From Oidiodendron maius Zn (taxonomy: Eukaryota; Ascomycota; Leotiomycetes; Myxotrichaceae): a stretch of DNA of 64,000 nt. The notes beneath the pieces were generated by a model. That model had not been told where the DNA came from, made no database searches, and worked only from the letters and a program-made list of their open reading frames with translations. The position numbers were made by a program, and so were the translations under genes. Of the stretch, positions 1 to 12,400 are shown piece after piece. How positions within the stretch are numbered: position 1 is the first letter of the stretch; every line of letters begins with the position of its first letter. Location: positions 1-64,000 of the forward strand of contig KN832878.1 of NCBI GenBank assembly GCA_000827325.1, written 5' to 3'.

Positions 1-156
1 TTCCATGCCGAATATCCGCAGCAGCCAGGACCGCCACGCAGACTGGTCGATTGGATCAAGGCTTGGGAGCAGGGACGTGATAGCTACGAGGATCTGACGG
101 ACGATAGGCCTGATACACCTACTCGACTACCGCGGTTGAGGGCACCCGCTACTTGA
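1..156 (+). CDS. Ty3/gypsy polyprotein, C-terminal tail (partial)
   Basis: This is the last 51 codons of an ORF that enters from the left edge, in frame 1, stopping at TGA 154-156. The residues FHAEYPQQPGPP followed by LVDWIKAWEQG resemble the end of the chromodomain region of fungal gypsy pol proteins. The position immediately before a polypurine tract and LTR supports this. It is inferred from pattern memory and would be settled by a protein search. Confidence 0.6.
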   Translation, partial: FHAEYPQQPGPPRRLVDWIKAWEQGRDSYEDLTDDRPDTPTRLPRLRAPAT

Positions 157-168
157 AGGGGGGGGTAG
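157..168 (+). other. Polypurine tract of the gypsy element
   Basis: An almost uninterrupted purine run dominated by G lies directly between the pol stop codon and the LTR start. This is the usual place for the primer of plus-strand DNA synthesis in LTR retrotransposons. Confidence 0.6.
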
Positions 169-463
169 TGTGACGGCCCAGCCAGGCTAGGACGGGGTGG
201 TTCTGCCAGGCTGGCAGCGGCCAGGATCCGGACGTGGTGGTTGAGGAGGATTCGTGACGGATTAGGACTAGCAGGCCGGAGCGGCCGCCAGCGATTCGCT
301 ACGTCCCCTCGGCACTAGGCTTAATCCGGGCCGAGCAGTATTTATACAGTTGAGCGTTTGCCCAGAGAGCTTTTCTCTCCTTAGTTTAATTGTCTTCGTC
401 AATACAGCACCTTAACTGGCCACTGCCTCCCTTCGTGAAGCTTATAGTAGCCAGGCTGTCACA
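169..463 (+). repeat. 3' LTR of the gypsy element (295 bp)
   Basis: The LTR begins TGTGACGGCCC and ends GGCTGTCACA, giving the perfect 6-bp terminal inverted repeat TGTGAC/GTCACA with canonical TG...CA ends. It contains a TATA-like stretch (around 340) and a pyrimidine-rich segment near 370. At its right border the composition changes abruptly to TA-rich RIP-decayed DNA, so the border is sharp. The left LTR is outside the window, so identity between LTRs could not be measured. Confidence 0.75.
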
Positions 464-3400
464 AAATCTCTTAAAAACACTAAATATATTTGAATATTAT
501 AATATAACCACTTAATACAATATATTGACTAATATTAAGGTTACCCTTATACTAGAGGGTAAAGATAACTGGTTTAAATGGATTGAAATAGTCAAAACAG
601 TAGCTAAAAAGAGTGATATTTAGGAGTATATTAACCCTAAGGTTAAGGACTCTAAGCTTATAAAGCTAGAGCCTCTAGTTGAACCAAAACTTAAGGATAT
701 ATATTAAAGGGTAACCCCTAAATCAATTGAAACAGCTTAAACAGAGCTATAGATTATATAGAAGGACCTTATAACCTCTGAATTTCAGTTATACAGCTTC
801 CTTATAAGCTAATATCAATATAAAGAAAAGAAATATATAGCTAAAAAGACTCTTATTAAGGATATAAGGTTCCAGATTCAGTAATTAATATCAAAGGATC
901 ACCTTATATACACTATAAACTGCCTTATAATATATAATATCCTAGTAAGCCTTAAAAGGAGGTTCTAGCCAAGTATAAAGATTAGGGAACAATAGTTAAT
1001 TAGAGAGTATCAAGCTCTAAAGACGTTTGATTATATAACCCTAGTTAAGCTCTAGCTTCTAAAGTAGAATATAGTTGTAAGAAAGTATCAAAAGATTGAT
1101 TTACTAGAGACCTAGAGTAGTAGGCCTTTATTTAACTTTATTAAGGCTATCTAGAGCAAATATCTAACCTTCTTCTTGATCTAGAATATCAGGCTAATAG
1201 AAGGGAGCTATAATATTAAGCTATATCAGCTAATCCAGGTATTCCAAGACTACTAGAAGTCCCTAAACCCTAGAGCTATATATATAAAGTATATAGCCTT
1301 CTTAGTGTTTAGTAAACTAGGCTAGCTAGATAGCCAGGATTCAAAGGATCCAGCTAATCAAGAGCTAGAAAAGGCTCAAAATGACTAATCAGGAGCTTAT
1401 AATATAAGCAGAACCCTCTATATATATAGGAAGAACTACCTCTATAAGGACTACTAGACTCTAAACCCTAGTAAGAGCCTAGCTAGCTAGATATCTAGCT
1501 AAAGGATTAAATAGCTTATCTAGAATATACTAAGGATAACTAAACGGTTAAGAGATACTATATATAAGGCTATACTTTACTAGCTTATAGATTAGCTAAT
1601 ATAATCAAATCAGCCAAATACAGCTAATATAGATATGAATACAGATACAAATATAGCCAAAAAGAAGGCCCTAAAGCTAGCCTTAAAAGTTGTATTCTAT
1701 ATATATTCAAAGCTAGATTTAAAGGCTATATATTCAATACTAGATCTAAAGGATATATTCTATATATATTCAGCTTAATCCTTCTTAGCTAAAGAGGGCT
1801 CTAATTAGCTACTATATAATAGCTTCCTTCTAGATTCAGCTATAAATATCTATATATATTATAATAAATCATGTTTTAAGAGTTATACTCTAAACCTATA
1901 TAATATATTAGCTAGTAGAGATACTACTAAAATACTAGGAACTAGTAATATTGATATTATAGTTTAATACCTAATAGGGGATTATAAGGTTACCCTTAAC
2001 AATATCTTTTATAGCTCTAATTTCCCTACTAACCTAGTCTCCTTAAAACTAGCTAATAAAAGCAGGATATACTAGGATCAGGCAAATAGCCAGCTAACTA
2101 AAGGAGGCTAAACCTAGTATATAATTAACGATATCAATAATCACTATATAGTCAAATATTAGCCTCCTAGTAGCTAGCCAGCAGCCCTATATATAAGTAA
2201 ATACACTAAATCAACTAGTCCTAAGCCTTAACCAGCTATCTCTCTAGATATCCTATACTAGTAATTCACCTATATAGGGCTAGGTACTATCTAACGACTC
2301 CCTTATACTATTAAGGGTATCTAAATTGATTGTATAGAGGCTATAAATCAACCTAAATATAAAGTCTGCTTAGTATCTAAGGCTAAGAAGGTGATCAGTA
2401 GGGTTCCTAACCCTAAACTAAAGGCTCCTTTTAAGGTTATAGCTATAGATTTAATCAAACAAAGCCCCTTAGCTAGTACTAAATAGGTTCTTCATTTCCT
2501 CTATAGACTTATAGCTATAAACTATATTTATATACTTCTAAATAAGACCTAGGAGGCTGTTTTAAGGACTATAAAAGACTATATAGCCTATATATAGATC
2601 CGCTAGGACTATCAAGTAAGAGTATTTTAGCTAGATAGTGAAAAGACTCTTAGCTAGGAATAGAACAGCTAGCTAGCTATTGAAAGGATCACTGAAAATT
2701 GCACTATACCTTATATACCAGACTAGAATAGAGCTATAGAACAATCAGGGGGTATAATATTTGAAAGGGCTAGATTAATATAGATTGATTTAAAGCTCCT
2801 AGATCATCTCTAGCCTGAAATAGTCTATATAGCAGGTTATATATCTAACTGCTTACTATAATAGGAAGCTTAGTAGAAGACCTCTATTAAAAGACTCTAG
2901 GCCTATAAGCAGGTCAAAGACCCTAAGCCTTATTATAGCTATATACAGGTCTATAGGTATAAAGCTTACACCCTTAAATATAAGATCCTAAGGACTAAGA
3001 AGCTTATCTCTAGAGCTTATATTAGATATTTAGTAGGCTATAACTTAACTAATATCTTCTGAATCTAGGTACCTAGCTTATAGCAGGTGATATACTTAAG
3101 AGATATAACCTTTAATAAGGCTAGTAGATATAATCTAAGGGATCTAAGCCTAGAACTAGCCCCTAAAGTAGTAGAGATAATCAAATTATATACCCTAGAA
3201 GGCCCTGAATTAGAGGATAAAATTAAGGATTTCTATATATAACTGCTTCAAAATATAAGCCTAAATACAGCTAAATCAGGTACTTAAATACAGCTTCCAA
3301 TTAGATTAAATAGCCCTAAAAAGACTACTTAAATTCAGAGAGTAGAAACGCTTCTGACTCCTGAACCTATACCTAAACCAATACCTAAGATTATACCTAA

Positions 3401-5345
3401 ACTAGCCAATCAGGATATAATTATAGTCAATACTAGTCCTAATAAAGCTATCTAGTCATTATAATTCAATGCTATACCTGATTTATTAGTATTAATACCT
3501 ATAATACCAAGTTAAGATATTACTAAATCTACTAATATAGGCTATAAGCCCTATAAAGCTTATGATATATTATAAGGTCTAGTATAGTCTAATGTAATAG
3601 AAGGTTGAAGAGCTCTAAAACTATAGTAATAGGCCTATCTAGCCTATCTAGAAGAGCTGGAAACACTTACTCTATATTATACTGCCTTCCTTATTAACTA
3701 TCCTATAATTACTAGAGCTAGGCTATATTAGGATAATCTCCTAGATCCCTCTAGAAGCTAGTCAGACATTCAAGGATACCTATATATAGCTAAGTTTAAA
3801 GTAGCGGCTCAGAAACAGCTAGAGAACCTAGATAAAAGAGGTATCTAGGCCTTAGTTAACTACTAAACTATAGACCTAACAATCAAACTACTCCCTCTAA
3901 AGTAGGTATTTATATACAAATTCAATAAGGATAGCTTTCTAGACTAATATAAGGCTTGGATCTATATAAGAGGTGATTTATAGCCTCTAAGTAATCAGGA
4001 TAAGTATATAGCAACACTTGTAGCCTGAATTTTCCAGTATCTTATAGCTATAATAGTCAAATTCAGCCTAAAAGCAGTATAGCTAGATACTATAAATATA
4101 TTTATTAATGGCTTACTAGACAAGACTATATATATATATCAACCAGAAGGATTTAGAGTCCCTAGAAAGGTCTAATAGCTCTTAAGAGCTCTTTATAGCT
4201 TATATAGATCACCCTTTATATAGCTTAATAAGTTTAGTAAGACCCTAAAAGAGCTAGACTTAACTCAAGTACCTAAATCACTATGTCTCTTTACTAGTAG
4301 CTAGCTAATCGTCTTCTTTTATATAGACAATATAGTAATATTATATCTACTAGAATATAAAGCTAACTATATTACCTTTAAAGAGTAACTACTTAATCGA
4401 TATAAGTTTAAGGACCTTAGAGATCTAAAGTAGTTCTTAGAGATATAAGTAATTTAAAGAGAGACTAAGCTCTAGCTTTACTAGGACTTATATATTAAGA
4501 AGATTGTAGCCTCTTTTAACCTTATAAGAGGATCAAGATTTAATACTCTAATAGCTACAGATATAAATACAGCTTTAGCTAACCTAGATCAAGCTATAAA
4601 TCAGTAGATATACCTATATCAGGCTCTAGTAGGCTTAATCAGCTATACTATAATCAATACAAGGCCTGATTTAGTCTAGACTAATAATAAACTAGCTAAA
4701 TTCTTAACTAATCTAAGTCTTCAATATATTAAAGCAGTATAGTATATTATAAGATATCTATATAATATACAATATCTGGCTATCAAATACAGCCAAGAAG
4801 GAAGTAGTAATCAGGTCAATCTAGATCTATACTACTTAGCTAATATAGTCTACACTAACGATACTAATACCTGGAAAAGCACTAAAGAGTTCTTATTCAA
4901 ACTATTCAGTAGGCCAATTAACTAGCACTCTAGTAAACAGAAGGTAGTTACTAGGTTATTAACTAAAGCTGAATTACTAGCCCTCTTATATACTTCAACT
5001 TAGTTATACTAGTAGTACTGGTTCTTCACTTAAATTAAGCTTTAACTAGATGAATATAAGCTATTATATAATAACTAGCAGACTATACAAATTGTCTCAA
5101 TACTAGCAATTAAGCTGGCAACTAAGCTCAAATATATTAACGTTCACTAGCACTAGATATAGCAAGAAGTAGCTGAAAAGAGGCTTCAAATTGAGTGGAT
5201 ATCGACTAATAAGATAACTTCTGATAGCTTCACAAAGGCCCTTACAGCCCAGAAATACCAGGCCTTTATTAGGCAGCTAGGATTAGTCGATATAAGATAC
5301 CTAATCGAAGAGAGCAGCCTTAACTAAGGGGGTATATTGCAGTAT
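464..5345 (+). mobile_element. Ty1/copia LTR retrotransposon, heavily RIP-mutated
   Basis: This stretch is extremely rich in TA dinucleotides and in TAG/TAA stops standing where CAG, CAA or TGG codons would be expected. That is the signature of C-to-T change on both strands (RIP). Read in one frame it shows copia parts in the order gag, protease, integrase, reverse transcriptase, RNase H, which is the Ty1/copia order. A G-rich run follows the ORF (5326-5332), consistent with a polypurine tract. Only about 58 bases separate the gypsy LTR from the gag start, so the 5' LTR is missing or displaced, perhaps because the gypsy element inserted there. The 3' border is approximate. Confidence 0.85.
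522..5327 (+). pseudogene. copia gag-pol, RIP-inactivated but in constant register
   Basis: One frame (codon starts divisible by 3) runs from a probable degraded start (ATA at 522) to TAA at 5325-5327, about 1600 codons. Anchors in that frame are: gag near 552 (LEGKDNWFKW); a protease-like LDS motif near 1833 and a following segment ending NLVSL near 2040; a DDE integrase region about 2420-3100; reverse transcriptase with FINGLLDKTIYIYQPEGF at 4101 and a YxDN box near 4320; RNase H with STKEFLFKLF near 4875; and DSFTKAL at 5223. Dozens of in-frame TAG/TAA codons make it non-coding. Motifs more than 4.5 kb apart share the register, so no net frameshifting indel has occurred between them. Confidence 0.85.
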
Positions 5346-5504
5346 CCCGGAAGCTAGTCCAGTTTCGGTACTAAGTAAACCAACTCAAATGATGATACTT
5401 GAACTCTGAATACTAATATTATAGACTGTATAAAGGAGTATATGTTAAGGATGCTGAAACCACTTGATTTGAGTTATTTGAGACTGTATTTGGAATTCTA
5501 GTCC

Positions 5505-5640
5505 TGTCACGAAGTATAAAGGTGGTGGTTGAACCCACCCTTATAAAAGATAGAGCATCATTACCTGAAAATACGAGCCTATCACGTGCACCTACACTAA
5601 GCCCCACTCGACGCAACAGATAACTTAAACTTTATGCCTA
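5505..5640. repeat. Possible decayed LTR fragment
   Basis: A TGTCACGA start at 5505 is followed by a small inverted repeat (GGTGG...CCACC, 5521-5540) and a TATAAAAG box at 5543-5550. These are ordinary features of fungal LTRs. No matching right-hand end could be fixed and there is no second copy in the window, so this is weak. It may instead be the remains of the copia 3' LTR or unrelated DNA. Confidence 0.25.
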
Positions 5641-7058
5641 AGGCTTAAACAAGGGCCGAGATGGCCAGCCTCGGTTGAGATGGCGCAGATCTTCTTCCTA
5701 CAAATTTATAACTCTTCTTTGGGCCTCGAATATGTGGATTGGCTATGATATACTACAATATCTACTCTAAATTATACATGAGTTTAAAGTTCGCAGAAAC
5801 GTGCTTAAGGCATAGAAATATATAATCTAGATAAAGTGAAGTTCAAGATTTTTATAAAGGAAAGCAGCCACTATACAAGCTTTGAAGAGGAGAATATAAA
5901 GTAAGGAAATAGACTCGGTCGAGTATAATTCTAGATAGCTAGGAAGAGTAAAAGAGTTGTTTTTATTAGGACTCAGGCTGTCAGCCCCCTGCCTCACATC
6001 ACCAGGGATTGATACTTTATCTTTTCTCGCCATGGCCCAGAACTTTCTGGATCTATGCAGTAGCAGACTGTACCAGGCAATTGCAGCCTCGGTCTATTTA
6101 TATAACCCCATGGGGACATCCGGTCCGGGAATCCTGGGGTACATGGCAAAGCAGTAGTATCGAGGGGTGCACATAATACTCAGCCATCTCGCAGCTATTT
6201 CCATCCATCCTCTGGACCGATCCCTTTCCTCCGACACAGTCACTCGAGCATGTACACAATGCTTGTTGGCTCCTCTACCCTCTTCTCCAGCTGCTGTACG
6301 CTGGCCATGCCCGTCTACTTCTTTATGGTAGGCCTGTGTCAGATTAACATGTGAAGATAAAGTACTTTCACTCATTCGTAAGAGACAAGGGTCTTTTCGT
6401 GTACCTGCAGCTACTTGACATCTCCCCCTGTCTCTCTGTTCGATGACAGGACTCCGTAGAGGTGGCCCCAGTCGGGGTCTGACTGAAGTGCCCCTGTGGG
6501 AAAAAAAAGTGACTTTTCCCATCGGACGTGGTGTGGACGTTGCCATTGATAATCCCAGTCTCAGTTGCATTTCGGACGGTCCGGGCGTGGCTTTCCAATC
6601 TCCACCAGCCAAAGCGGAGAAAATAAGGCTCCAGCTTCAGCTGGCTGCACATGCACACTTCTGGGCTGCTGCTTCAACTCAGAGAGTCTCAACGGCAAGT
6701 GGGCGCGAGCAGCTCCAATACGACCATCCATATCTGTTGGTGCTCGGTCCCTGGGCGTGGCGATTGTAACCTTGCAACGGCTATCAGCTTCCCTTGGCAA
6801 TCAAGGAGATTGTGAGAACCTCAAACCTGTGCGCCAGACCTTTCTCTCCAAATCCACCCATACGCCAATTCAGTGAATGTTTGCCCGGTCTCTTAGCATA
6901 TCTGCTCTCTCACACATCAATTCTCAAGCTTAACTTCACCTTCCATCTCCTAGTCGTCATCCTGACGCGACATCAATTTCCCCGCCAAGCTCGGCGCCGC
7001 GAGATAACCAACCTCTATCCACTCTCCGTCCTGCCCCGAGGCGACCTCAACGTCAACA
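5640..7058. other. Intergenic region upstream of URC4-type gene
   Basis: No ORF here has recognisable family features, and overlapping short frames on both strands look accidental. Composition returns to normal after the transposon. The last few hundred bases before 7059 are pyrimidine-rich, as is common in ascomycete promoters and 5' leaders. Confidence 0.5.
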
Positions 7059-8758
7059 ATGGGTCTCTTCTCCCGCAAAGATAAGTCTTCCTCGACGGCA
7101 TCCTCGTCCACGCGAAACTCTCCCTCTCTCGCACCCACCCTCACCCACTCCTCCACTTCGTCCCTCAAGAGTCCAACAACTCCGGCCTACAGCAACATGC
7201 CCGTCCCGCCAGTTATCCCCAAGATCGAGCTCTCCAAGCCCCCAGACCCAGCCATTGATCCTGCTGGCTACCTGCGGAGCATCAATTCAGTGCGTGAGCG
7301 CTGTTCTTTGGTCCTAAAGAAGGCAAAGCAGAATGAGCTTGAGCACTTCACGGTCGATATGGACCAGTTCGCGGAGACCACCCGTTTCGTCGTTTCGGTC
7401 ATCAAGGTGAGCCCGGGTTTCTTGCTATCTACAAGAGTTCGGAAATGAGTATCTAATTTATTTGCTGCAATGTAAAGCGCGACTTCGCTCCAGACTACGC
7501 CTCAATCCCACCTCACGGCCGCTGGCAGCACTTCAATGTTGGTGGTAAAGACCGCATCACTCCCATGCTGGCGAGCTGGGGAAAGAGTGCCGACCAGCCT
7601 GAGCTCTGCCGCCGCCTCCTCGACCTCTTTCTTGTCTCTGTCCTCCTCGACGCCGGAGCTGGTAATACATGGTCTTATACGAGCAGGGAGGATGGCCGTA
7701 CCTATCGACGAAGTGAAGGCTTGGCAATCGCCAGCTTGGAGATGTTCAGGAGCGGCATGTTCAGCAGCCATACCAGCGAGCCGTGCCAGGTGGATGCTGA
7801 TGGACTGAGACGGCTAACTGTTCAGAACATGGCAAAGGGTCTACAGGTCACGCCACACAACCAAATTGCCGGTCTGGAGGGTAGGACTGGCTTATTGATT
7901 AGGCTGGCTGATGCGTTGAATAACACTGAGCTGTTTGGTGCAGATGCTAGACCAGGCAATATGCTAGGTATGCATTTTCTCTCTTCCGTCTATCAGGGGC
8001 TAATTGATACAACATCAGATTACCTTCTCTCTCACCCCAAAACCCTTGCTTCCTCCATTCCAATCGTCCCACTCCCTACTCTCTGGTCTGTCCTGATTGA
8101 TGGCCTCGCCCCAATCTGGCCTGCTACTCGCACCAGCATTGACGATATCTCGCTCGGTGATGCCTGGCCCCTCGTCGCCCTCGAGAAGTCTCTGCCACCA
8201 CACTCTCAGCCTTGGGAGACCATTGTTCCCTTCCACAAGCTCACTCAGTGGCTCTGCTACTCCCTTATGCAACCTATGTCAAAACTAATGAATGTTCATT
8301 TCGCTGGTGCAGAACTAATGACTGGTCTTCCTGAATATCGAAATGGCGGTCTCTTCATCGATACTGGTGTTTTGACCCTCAAGAAGGATGAGGAGAAGCG
8401 AGGTCTTGCAGAATTTCACCGAAACGCCGAGAGAGAGGGCAAAAAGAGCCTAGAAGTCGTCCCAATGTTCCCACCTGATGACGATGTTGTCGTTGAATGG
8501 CGTGCCGTCACAGTAGGCTTACTGGATTTGTTGCTATTAGAGGTTAATTCAGCACTCGGACTTAAGGGCAATGAAGCCCTCACCTTGCCACAGATGTTGG
8601 AGGCCGGTAGTTGGAAGGTACGTTCATATTCTTCCTGTTGACACGCTAAGGACGTCCTAACCACCATACCATAGGGAGGACGAGAAATGGCTGAGATATC
8701 TCGCCCTAACACTCAATCTCCCCCGATTGCCATCTTATCCGACGGCACTGTCTTCTGA
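7059..8758 (+). CDS. urc4: URC4/Urg3-like uracil catabolism protein (DUF1688)
   Basis: Three exons give 523 aa: 7059-7406, 7478-8617 and 8675-8758, with introns of 71 and 57 bp that both fall in phase 0. The protein starts MGLFSRKDK with a Ser/Thr-rich leader of about 45 residues. It then matches the DUF1688 pattern throughout, including HGRWQHFNVGG, a segment reading LDAGAGNTWSY, and the C-terminal PPIAILSDGTVF, which is diagnostic and needs the third exon. In yeasts such as Lachancea kluyveri, URC4 is required for the URC route of uracil use, though its reaction is not firmly established. No other URC gene is in the window. It converges with the SNF2 gene, 692 bp away. Confidence 0.88.
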
Positions 8759-9450
8759 AGACTGGATTTCTGCAAACTGCGCTTACAGTAGAGCAAAAGA
8801 AAGGCGTAATGGTTTGGGCGGCAGCATTCGAGATTCAACTTTCGAGACCTTGTCGGCGGCGGGCGTTACAAATTTGCATTCATGAGTGGGCAATAATGGT
8901 TCATGATTTGAATGACTTGAGGTTGACAAAACTGGAGCAAACAAGACAGAGTTACGAAACTAGCGCAGTGAAGGCAATCTCTAACTTCTGCAACGATAAC
9001 GTCACGATACCCTGCACCGCTGTGGCTATGATATCGTCAAAGCTGAATTGATGAATTAAACTTGAGTGCAAATGTGAACTGCTTAGATGAGTTACGTAGG
9101 GTTGTTCCTCCAAGCATTTGTATTAAGAAAGGTTCGTAATTAGCAGTATCCAGTCTCGCTATTTCGCAGCTTCTCACTCGGGCCGCACTGTTAATATCTC
9201 CAGATCGAGAATCGGACTTCAAAACAAGCTTTCGCCAAATACGATCAAGTAGTTCTGGTCACCCTTGTATGCTGTTTTGCTATGTTGCAAGAACCCTTGC
9301 CTCTTTTTCGTTAAGACCCATATATACTGTTGCCTGTTATGGGGCAACCACCTAATTCAGTATATGGCACACAAATCCCAATGCTAAATATAACTGAATC
9401 ACCAAAATAAGCTCGCCCAAAAAGCTTCAACGTCATTTTCCCAAGCCAAT
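8759..9450. other. Intergenic spacer between convergent genes
   Basis: The spacer holds the 3' ends of the URC4-type gene and the SNF2 gene. I see no supported coding region, RNA gene or repeat in it. Confidence 0.5.
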
Positions 9451-12400
9451 TCAACTCCGGGTTCCTTTTACAATCCGTTCCAGACCCGTCATACTACCTC
9501 TTAGATCAGGCAGCCGATCTACTCTCCTCAGTGTCGGCTCCAGTCTCGTGAACATCTTCTTCGGTGCTGCCCAGCTCACCGACCTCTCCAGAACCTCCGA
9601 CTCATCTTCGATCGACGCCCAATCATCCCTCGGCCCCATCCTTTCCACATCGCCAGGCTTCAAGACTCTCCCAGGGAACTCACCCCTCTCCTTTTGCCTC
9701 TGCAAGATGCTCTCCTCGACCGCGCTCCCATCATCGATCAACCGGTATGAGAATGTCCAGGGGTTCTTCTGTCCTATGCGGTTCACGCGTGCGTAACCCT
9801 GCAGCTCGCGGTAGAACTCTTGATCTGGTTCCATGAGCACGACGTTGCAGGCGCGAGTGAGTTGCAGGCCTTTGCTGAGAATAGGTGTCGTGCCAATGAG
9901 GAGCTGGATGTTCTCTTTGCGTTTGCGGATCGCATCGCCTTGTTTATTCTCTGTCATAGCGTCGGTAAAGGCTTCAAGCATGGCGGTACGTGCTGTTGTG
10001 CTCATTTCGGCGTATACTAATCCGACTCGGCCCTTTCTGCAAGGCAAATAGTGCTCGATCATCTGAGATTTAAGTAAGTACATATTTCCTCTACTTAATA
10101 ATTGTGGGTGGACTTGTTACCAGCTTGACAATTAAAGCGATACAGTTGAAACTGGTTACAATAACCATCTTCTGCTCCACTCCGTCAACGTCCCGATGTT
10201 TTTCTAAGTCGAGAATACATTCACGGAGCCACATGAGTTTAGGGCTGTTCTCGAAAATCTCGGAGAGATTCTTGGCATATGGTGAATTCTTCTCGTTACT
10301 GCCGCGCCACTTCTTCAGTTCATCCGTCTTCAGTGTCATGGCATTTGCTCCCGTGGTTAACTTAACGAGTGCTGGACAAGTCGCCAAGATTCTCAACTTA
10401 TATTGAGCATGGATTGTGTTATTGACGCCCAGGGCTCGTGGCCGCTCAATTGAGCGTTGAGCTTCTGGCACATTATCCCATATTGTTTGGATCTTTTGAA
10501 GTCTATCGGCGGCATCAGCTTCGATCTCAGGAATCAATGCTTTGATCTTCTCATCGTATTTGTCATTGTGCAATAAAAACACATCACGGTGAAGATGTTT
10601 GTTCAGCGCTACGAGGGGATGTCCAAACCACCGGTGCTCAGGTGTACGTCTGATCATAAAGGTTGTTAAGAATGGTAGTAGTTGCATCTCTAAGGAGTCA
10701 AGAGTAGATGGACTTGGTGATCCTAATTTGTTACATGACTCAAACTCTTTGCATATTTTATCGAATACCTCACGTCTGAAATTTCTCATTTCATTATTCT
10801 GAGCCCATCCCGAAGCTAGGGACTCGATATCAATCTTCTTTGCTTGCTGCTCTAGAGCCCATAGAACTCCTTCTAAACATCGTGGGCTCTTGTCCAAGGG
10901 CGTCCCGGAATAGCCCCAGCATATTGGATTCCCAGGGAGACGGGCAAGCACACCGGCGCCTCCTTTCTCGATGTTGTATTCTTCATGAGATTCATCTACA
11001 CAAGCAATGCCGAACTGGATATTATACTTATACCCCGTTGTCCATATGTATTTATTCTTCAAGATACTCGGCTCTAGAACCATAACATGCGACCGTGTTC
11101 CGCCGTATTTAAACCTCTCAACCCACGCATCATAAGACTGGGCTGTCGTCAGGACAAGAAACCTCTCTTGGTTTGCTTTCGCAGAGTCTGGAGCCTTGTA
11201 TACCTTATTGGCCCTCAACATAGTGATATTGGCTGGCAAATCCGCCATCTGGGCCATATCGGCATGACCAGCTACACTTTCTTCATGAGCAAGCAGAATG
11301 CTCATATCAAGGTCCTTACGAGCTATGTCAATATTCTTGCTCCACTCCACACGCCAATTAGACAACAGAGATGCCGGAACTATGGCTATACGTACGCCTG
11401 GCTGTGGGTGGATTTGTGATGTCGGGTTGGAGAAAGTGCAGGGGCAAGCTATCCACCCAGGTCGTTCCTTTTGAGAAGGACAGATATCAGTCGCAAATTG
11501 ACCGGCTATTGGAAGATGTTTCCCATCCTTCGTCCTCCGCGAATGGTTTACTTCGTCCCAGAGCAGGCAAAGCTGCCGCTCAACAATAAGAAGAGAGAGA
11601 AAGACGAGTGTCTTTCCCAGGCCAGGCATATCTGCTACGAACCCGCCTCCGAACTTCCGGGAGTTGATCATCTGCCAATATACGGAAAACGCCTGATATT
11701 GAAATAGTGGCTGCTTTATTCCGACGATTCGTACCCGTTCTTTCATACCTGTCTCACTGGGATCTATCTGGAAGAATCGGCAACAATCCAACCACCTCTT
11801 CATGTCAGAATCGTCTCCGCCTATTTCTGTCAATTGTGCTAGCCCCTTTAAATTTTGGAGACCCTTAAGCCTACAAGACGTTTATTCAGCTGCAACTCAT
11901 CTGGTACATGCAACGAAGAACTTACAGTCCCATTGCATCTTTAGGTTGCTTCACCGGCTTCTTTGTCTCTTCAGTATCCTCCGACTCCAGCTCTTCATCT
12001 GTGTTCTGGTATCCATCTAGGGGGTTGATTGCATCCTCCTCATCGCCTCCGGCTTTATATGCCCTCTCTTTCGTTACGAAGAACTCATAATACCCACTTT
12101 CTATTTCGCTTGATAGTGGTGGTTGCTGTCCACGCGACTTCAGCGCTTCGAACATGGAGCGCAGGTTGGTGGATCGAGATGTCGAGGGGCTACTAGATGA
12201 TTGACAAGCATAATTTTTCTGTCCATTACTGCTACTAAAAGAAATATGTCTGCCTGCTGAGTGTGCGGCATTTTGAAGACGCTTCGGTACGCTCAGTTTT
12301 GATCTCTTATCTTTGGCACTTGTGGATGGCGGGGTAAGTAACGAGACTTCTGGCAGAGGTCTATTCTCTGAAGATCCTTCCTGGTGTTTCTTTCCGTACA

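Larger units (their letters stand above)
1..463 (+). mobile_element. 3' end of a Ty3/gypsy-type LTR retrotransposon
   Basis: The first 156 bases are an open frame ending in TGA, followed by a G-rich polypurine tract (157-168) and a complete LTR (169-463). The encoded tail has the FHAEYP...P..L..W pattern seen at the end of chromodomain-containing gypsy polymerases. Base composition is ordinary and no RIP decay is visible, in sharp contrast to the adjacent copia element. The rest of the element lies to the left of the window, so its age and completeness cannot be judged. Confidence 0.75.

Noticed and set aside
5419-5616. Minus-strand 65-codon frame with LTR-like surroundings, as a gene
   Set aside because: No family features; it lies in decayed repeat DNA and is better explained as non-coding.
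6094-6876. Cluster of overlapping frames on both strands before the URC4-type gene
   Set aside because: Frames overlap in opposite directions with no conserved motif, typical of chance ORFs in a moderately GC-rich promoter region.
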